The notes under the pieces were generated by a model. That model did not search any database. It had not been told where the DNA came from and saw only the letters and a list, made by a program, of their open reading frames with translations. A DNA stretch of 64,000 nucleotides from Plectrocnemia conspersa (lineage: Eukaryota > Arthropoda > Insecta > Trichoptera > Polycentropodidae). Location: contig VTFK01000299.1 of assembly GCA_009617715.1 (NCBI GenBank), positions 248,001-312,000 of the forward strand, written 5' to 3'. A program made the translations under genes and the position numbers. Below, one piece after another: positions 58,626-64,000 of this stretch; the first letter of the stretch is position 1; each line of letters begins with the position of its first letter.

Positions 58626-59979
58626 CTGTAAAATTAACTTTCATTCATTTTCTATTAAGTAAATTGTTAAATCTCTTTTATCTACTTGTCAACAATCTTT
58701 TAAGTTACAATTTTTACATACACATATTTATATATGTGCATATGTAAAAATGTTTACAGTAAATAGCCTATACGATAAGTTATAACATCTAAACGAATTG
58801 TTATATCTTGTCGTGGTTATTACAACATAATGTCATAAAAACGTTTAACACTTATTTTTAAAAAGGAAATCATACGGGTTGTTAATTACACATAACACAG
58901 TACAAACAAATGGAGGTAGAAAGTTATGCTTTACGGTGAAATTTTGATTCAATACCAATTAGTTATCCATATTATTACATTAATTTTATTTTAACAATAA
59001 CCCCCGCTTATACATACTCCTGTATATGTAAGCAAATTAAATATTTTTGTCACATTAATGGTCTGAAAAGAGAATACAAACAAACCAATTACGTCACATG
59101 TCAGTTTGATAAAACATGACAATTTATCAGATTAAATAAGTAAATAACGGTTATAATGAAATAATCTCGAATAATTGTTTTATTACACAAAACCATGTTA
59201 ATTAATGAAAGTCGACGAATATGTAAAGAAACCATAATTAAAAACGTATTTAGTTACACAATCATTATTTTTATCTACTAACTAACAATCATATAACTTC
59301 AGTATATGTACTATATTCTCTATTGCAGTGTCTCGCGTGTGAATTTTTTGATGAAATTTTTCTGTTTGCTAAACCATTGCGCGCATTATGACGCAATCAA
59401 CAGATAATTATGCCGTATAAACACGTTGATGTGGTATTTCGACCGCAAGGGCATATGTAGCTATAAAAAATCGACCCTTTCAACAATAAAAAGAGAAAAA
59501 TAGGATGACTCGTTAAAGGGAAATTAAGCCAAACCATTTTTCCTATGAATATTTACTTCAATATATAAACCGCATGGCTAGCTTTCAGAATTCAAAGACC
59601 CGATTCATTTATTCCTCGTAAACATCGTTTCATCGTAGAAGTGCTTTTCTTGAAAATATAGCTAAAAAAACAGTTCAATTACGTGTATACAATATAGTAT
59701 ACGATTGCTCTAACCTACTTGGTTTGTGCAAATTCATACAACAAAACGGATGTTATTCGCAAATCCTTCATATGTAAGTTAGACATTGACGACAGCAAAT
59801 TAGATGCAATTTGCAAACACATTCCAGCATACTGTACTCATTCACAAAGTTTTAATAAAACGTAATGCTCATTTTTAAAACATTTTCGCTCGTATATTGT
59901 AGGTACTTTAAGTAATAGTTCCTACCAGTTGAAATATCAATGGAAAGAACATAAGCTAACATATTTATATAGATTCAAT
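58626..59979. other. AT-rich gene-free stretch
   Basis: No exon, RNA gene or element recognised. A short inverted pair, ACATATTTATATATGTGCATATGT, lies near 58722-58745. Confidence 0.4.
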
Positions 59980-60965
59980 GTTTAATGCCAGCGTATTAAG
60001 GAGTAGCAATATTTATGCCGACGTAACAGATCGAATGCATTTATACAATTTTAAATCATCTGCGTACAGAAAAAAACTTAAATTTGTAACTGCCATATTT
60101 ATGTCATTAATAAATAACATAAAGAGCAGAGGGTCCAGGTTGGACCATTGAGGAACCCCCGAAGGGGTGAAATATTATTTTGACAATCGGCCGCCATAGG
60201 TTACAAACTGTCTACGATCGCTCAAATAACTCAAGAATAACCGAGTTAAATCATCAGAGCAACCGAAGTTCGACAATTTTTTTAATAATAAACCATGACA
60301 AACATTGTCGAAGGCCTTCTCAAAATCTGTATATAATAACGACGTTTACTTTAGATTTAGCCACAGTTTTGGTGAAAGCCAGAAGGTTAGTAACAGTGGA
60401 ACAGGCGGTACGAAGCCCATGCTGTTGGTCCAACAAAACTTGCCGAAAGTGATTAAAGACATATCTATGAATAATTATTTCAAACAATTTAGCAGGAGTT
60501 GACAACACTGCAACTGGTCTATAGTTCTTTATATACAATTTGACACTTTTTTTTTATGAATAGGGTGACTTTTGTGCATTTCCATAGATCAGGAAATGAT
60601 GATATCTTGAAAATTAGATTAAAAATACGTTTTAGAGGAGCAACGAGACTGACTTCGCAACCATTCAAGATTAAATTAGGCCCAGAAGAATCTTCAATTT
60701 ATTAAAGCCGTATTTAAGATCTGAGCGCTAGTATCAGTACTGAAGACAAAGAATAAGAAGAAGGAAGCGACTGAGCAGAACGAAAACGAAAATATTGCGC
60801 AAAACCGTCAGCAATATTTTGTGAACCGTCCAATGTTTTATCGTTGAAGTTTCACTTTCGGCGTCGACTGAGTAGCGCGTTTATTGTTAATGAATTTCCA
60901 GAACGTTTTGGGATCATTAATTATTTGTTTTTGACAAATTTTGTTATAATTACGATGACAGAAAA
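59980..60965 (-). pseudogene. Jockey-type LINE reverse transcriptase fragment
   Basis: Minus-strand reading, with several frameshifts, gives in order NDPKTFWKFINNKRA, LKRIFNLIFKISSFPDLWKC, KNYRPVAVLS, FNHFRQVLLDQQHGLRTACS followed by TVTNLLAFTKTV, DFEKAFDNV-like sequence, a weak GVPQ.SNL.PLLF, FINDIN and YADDLK. The last is the reverse transcriptase catalytic box, and the order matches Jockey-clade proteins. Endonuclease domain and 3' end are missing. The fragment ends about 30 bp before a MITE. Confidence 0.8.
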
Positions 60966-60996
60966 TTATCAAACACGCGCGCTCTTAATGAATATA

Positions 60997-61202
60997 CAAT
61001 AGACCCCCAAATAACACGGTAAATTGAGGACGTGCTATTTGGGTGCTCGTTACTACCTATATGTGTGTGCGAGCCAAAGGGAGAATATCTCACCACACGC
61101 GCCTGATTCATTCTTACGTATTGCAAAAATATTGTATGTACCCCAACTACACGCACCCAAATAGCACATCCCCAATTTACCGTGTTATTGGGGGGTCTAC
61201 TG
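60997..61202. mobile_element. 206-bp MITE with TA duplication
   Basis: Flanked by TA at 60995-60996 and 61203-61204. Ends CAATAGACCCCCAAATAACA and, in reverse complement, CAGTAGACCCCCCAATAACA. The inverted arms extend about 52 bp with few mismatches. Interior of about 100 bp, no coding capacity. The ends resemble pogo/Tc1-type elements. Confidence 0.85.
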
Positions 61203-61307
61203 TACGTATTACCCATTTAATTATTTTGAAGACATTTATAAATTACTGGAATAAAATGTATCAAAAAACAAATTGTTTAAAATCATCCTAATCGATTAAC
61301 GATAATC

Positions 61308-62360
61308 AATAAAAGACATAAGCATTTCACAACTACTCTGGACAAGTCTGAGTTAGCATCTGAAGCTGCTACGATTTCACGTGCTTTTATGTACAACGGC
61401 TGATCAAAAGTTATTAAGCATGTTCTTTGTTCATGTTTCTTGGCAGTGTTTATAGCACACTGTAATGTAGTGTAAATTGTGTCCATATTACTCACAGGAT
61501 GATGAATAAAAGTAAGAAACAGAATCCGAGAAGTTACAAAGTTCTCATTGTTTTTTGTAAGTTGTTCAATAAATCCATTCCACCCTGGCAACGGTGAGAT
61601 ATTTTTCCACTTTCCGTACTTCCACAACAAATCAACTACATTAAATATTTGTTCGGTTAGTTCTTCTACATCATTAAAATTTTGAGCTTGAATCTCTTGC
61701 TCAATCCGGGTACGATATGATTTTCATACACTAGAAGATATGTGATAGTGCTGCTAACTCCTTTGCACTTGGTTTTGTTGTAAATTTCTTTATGCGGTCA
61801 TCAGATATAACTTCAGATTTTGGAGTTATTATTTTTATCATTCCCATTATATGAACAGTATTATAGCCATCAAGAGTATAAATATTTTTCTGCATTATCT
61901 GCTGCATACTGTACTAAGGCACTTGACTATGATGTTTGATTACGAGGCTGTGGGTGATAAACAGCTGAAATTTAACATTTTACAGTATCACTATATGAAG
62001 CGAAAAAAACTAAACTTGACAAAACATCCAAAAGTCTTTTTTGGATTTTTATTTCTTTTTATTTCTTCTATGAAGAAATACAGATAGGCCTATTAATAAC
62101 TGCGAAGAAAAGGACCGTTTTCGTATGGAAGTCATTATAGCATGACTTATAGCTGTGTATTTCGTTTTAAAATGCCCCGTCTTTCCTTTTCTGTTCTTTA
62201 TAATAACTTCTTGCAGAAAATGTAATAAAGTTTTCGGAATTTCTTCATTAATATTTTACTCGGGGGCGGATAGGACTTGGTCTCAACAACAGAAGATCGA
62301 ATATCTTCTCTAATAATCGCCGCAGCAGCTTCCACTACGCGCAAGTGTTCTTCTTCCGAA
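61308..62360 (-). mobile_element. long-TIR transposon, copy 2, truncated and interrupted
   Basis: Minus-strand copy of the element at 45379-47765. It starts at the block matching MLM..IGCIGY (61308), lacking the C-terminus and one terminal repeat, and runs to the block CTTCGGAAGAAGAAC at 62346-62360, where copy 3 begins abruptly. Frames at 61283-61630 show GWNGFIEQL and [17 protein letters not shown]. The rest of copy 2, if present, would lie beyond copy 3 outside the window. Confidence 0.8.
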
Positions 62361-62362
62361 TA

Positions 62363-64000
62363 GTCCAGTCAAATAAGGGTTTAACCTCGGAATGAAAGAT
62401 AACAAGCTGAAATTTTGCACAGACCTTTGTTTTGGCGTTCTAAATATATGGTGAAAAGTCTCAAAAGATATCGTGTCTGCTAATCAAGATATTAAAGGTC
62501 AAAGGTCATAAAAATCGTTTTTTTGAAAATATCTCGCCTCTTTTGCGTCGCATGTCATTAAATGCTTAACAAAACTTATAGAAAAATAAAATTTTCTACA
62601 AGTTTGTCATAATTTATTTCTTCGTATGGTTAATGGTTTTCGAGATATAGCGCGGGGAGTGGGAAGCGCGCATCCGTTTATAGGATAACGCTATGTAAAC
62701 TACGGAGCCAGAGTTACCTGTACATTCTTCCACAGTTTCGTAGAAAACATCGCAAATTGTTATCTGCTGAATGAACCCATCTAAAGCATTATAACTTTCA
62801 ATCTCCATATCTTCAAAAATCATCATCGATAATGCAAAAAGTAATACGTATGGCCTCTAATACTTCTTGCAAAAGCGGGACCATCCAACATTTTGTCGAC
62901 AGAATTCGATGCATAAATTGTACTGATTCAGCTTCCATTGATTCCGCTTCCATTCATTATATACCCTATGCATCCAATAAAATACATAAGCATATGAAAG
63001 CCTCCTAGTTTCACAACTACTCTGGACAAGTCTGAGCTAGCATCTGAAGCTGCTACGATTTCACGTGCTTTTATGTACAACGGCTGATCAAAAGTTATTA
63101 AGCATGTTCTTTGTTCATGTTTCTTGGCAGTGTTTATAGCACACTGTAATGTAGTGTAAATTGTGTCCATATTACTCACAGGATGATGAATAAAAGTAAG
63201 AAACAGAATCCGAGAAGTTACAAAGTTCTCATTGTTTTTGTAAGTTGTTCAATAAATCCATTCCACCCTGGCAACGGTGAGATATTTTTTCCACTTTCCG
63301 TACTTCCACAACAAATCAACTACATTAAATATTTGTTCGGTTAGTTCTTCTACATCATTAAAATTTTGAACTTGAATCTCTTGCTCAATCCGGGTACGAC
63401 ATGATTTTCATACACTAGAAGGTATATGTGATAGTGCTGCTAACTCCTTTGCACTTGGTTTTGTTGTAAATTTCTTTATGCGGTCATCAGATAAAACTTC
63501 AGATTTTGGAGTTATTATTTTATCATTCCCATTATATGAACAGTATTATAGCCATCAAGAGTATAAATATTTTTCTGCATTATCTGCTGCATACTGTACT
63601 AAGGCACTTGACTATGATGGTTGATTACGAGGCTGTGGGTGATAAACAGCTGAAATTTAACATTTTACAGTATCACTATATGAAGCGAAAAAAACCTAAA
63701 CTTGACAAAACATCCAAAAGTCTTTTGGATGTTTGGCCTATCTCTATTTTTTTTTCTATGAAGAAATACAGATAGGCCTATTAATAACTGCGAAGAAAAG
63801 GACCGTTTTCGTATGGAAGTCATTATAGCATGACTTATAGCTGTGTATTTCGTTTTAAAATGCCCCGTCTTTCCTTTTCTGTTCTTTATAATAACTTCTT
63901 GCAGAAAATGTAATAAAGTTTTCGGAATTCCTTCATTAATATTTTACTCGGGGGCGGATAGGACTTGGTCTCAACAACAGAAGATCGAATATCTTCTCTA
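62363..64000 (-). mobile_element. long-TIR transposon, copy 3, nested, cut by window end
   Basis: Begins with the terminus GTCCAGTCAAATAAGG preceded by TA (62361-62362) and carries the whole right-type terminal repeat (to about 62685) and then the transposase relic on the minus strand. Its frames include [38 protein letters not shown] and [20 protein letters not shown]. It is very similar to copy 2 across their shared 1 kb. The far terminus lies outside the window. Confidence 0.8.

Noticed and set aside
1..64000. CRISPR arrays, rRNA genes, bacterial operons
   Set aside because: None seen. Repeats are dispersed transposon relics and simple sequence, and the genes have spliceosomal introns.

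Overview
The window is AT-rich, intron-rich nuclear DNA from an insect. The two recognisable host genes are an ABCG half-transporter and a bestrophin whose protein closely follows the insect Best1 pattern. The repeats (mariner, piggyBac-type, hAT-like, Jockey-type LINE and pogo/Tc1-type MITE remnants) also suit an arthropod. I cannot fix the order or species from sequence alone. No rRNA, CRISPR array, operon or bacterial-type gene was seen. Most open frames of 60-150 codons are chance frames in AT-rich DNA.

Layout. 1-14.6 kb is mostly gene-free and carries transposon remnants: a mariner transposase relic split by a TTAA-flanked MITE, an hAT-like C-terminal relic, a dispersed repeat family, and two short coding-like segments on the minus strand at 7.6 and 9.5 kb. 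A GC-richer island at 14.64-14.99 kb ends in a good splice donor and may be the promoter and first non-coding exon of the transporter. 20.5-41.65 kb holds the ABCG gene on the plus strand: ten coding exons, with a 15.2-kb first coding intron and a 2.3-kb second intron, both full of repeat relics. The assembled exons give a 686-687 aa half-transporter if one A12 homopolymer frameshift in exon 3 is discounted. 44.12-52.68 kb holds eleven exons of bestrophin on the minus strand. Its stop codon is complete but the first coding exon was not found. The two genes converge, with about 2.5 kb between their stop codons. The last bestrophin intron contains a 2.39-kb DNA transposon with about 330-bp terminal inverted repeats flanked by TA. 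52.7-64 kb is again gene-poor, with a Jockey-type LINE fragment, a 206-bp MITE with very similar arms, and two more copies of the long-TIR transposon, one inserted inside the other and running off the window end.

How the genes relate. ABCG half-transporters dimerise and move lipids or other hydrophobic substrates across membranes using ATP. Bestrophins are pentameric calcium-activated anion channels. Nothing in the sequence links them functionally; they are convergent neighbours. The item most likely to be undescribed is the long-TIR, TA-flanked transposon family present in three copies. The most practically important item is the homopolymer frameshift in the ATP-binding domain exon.
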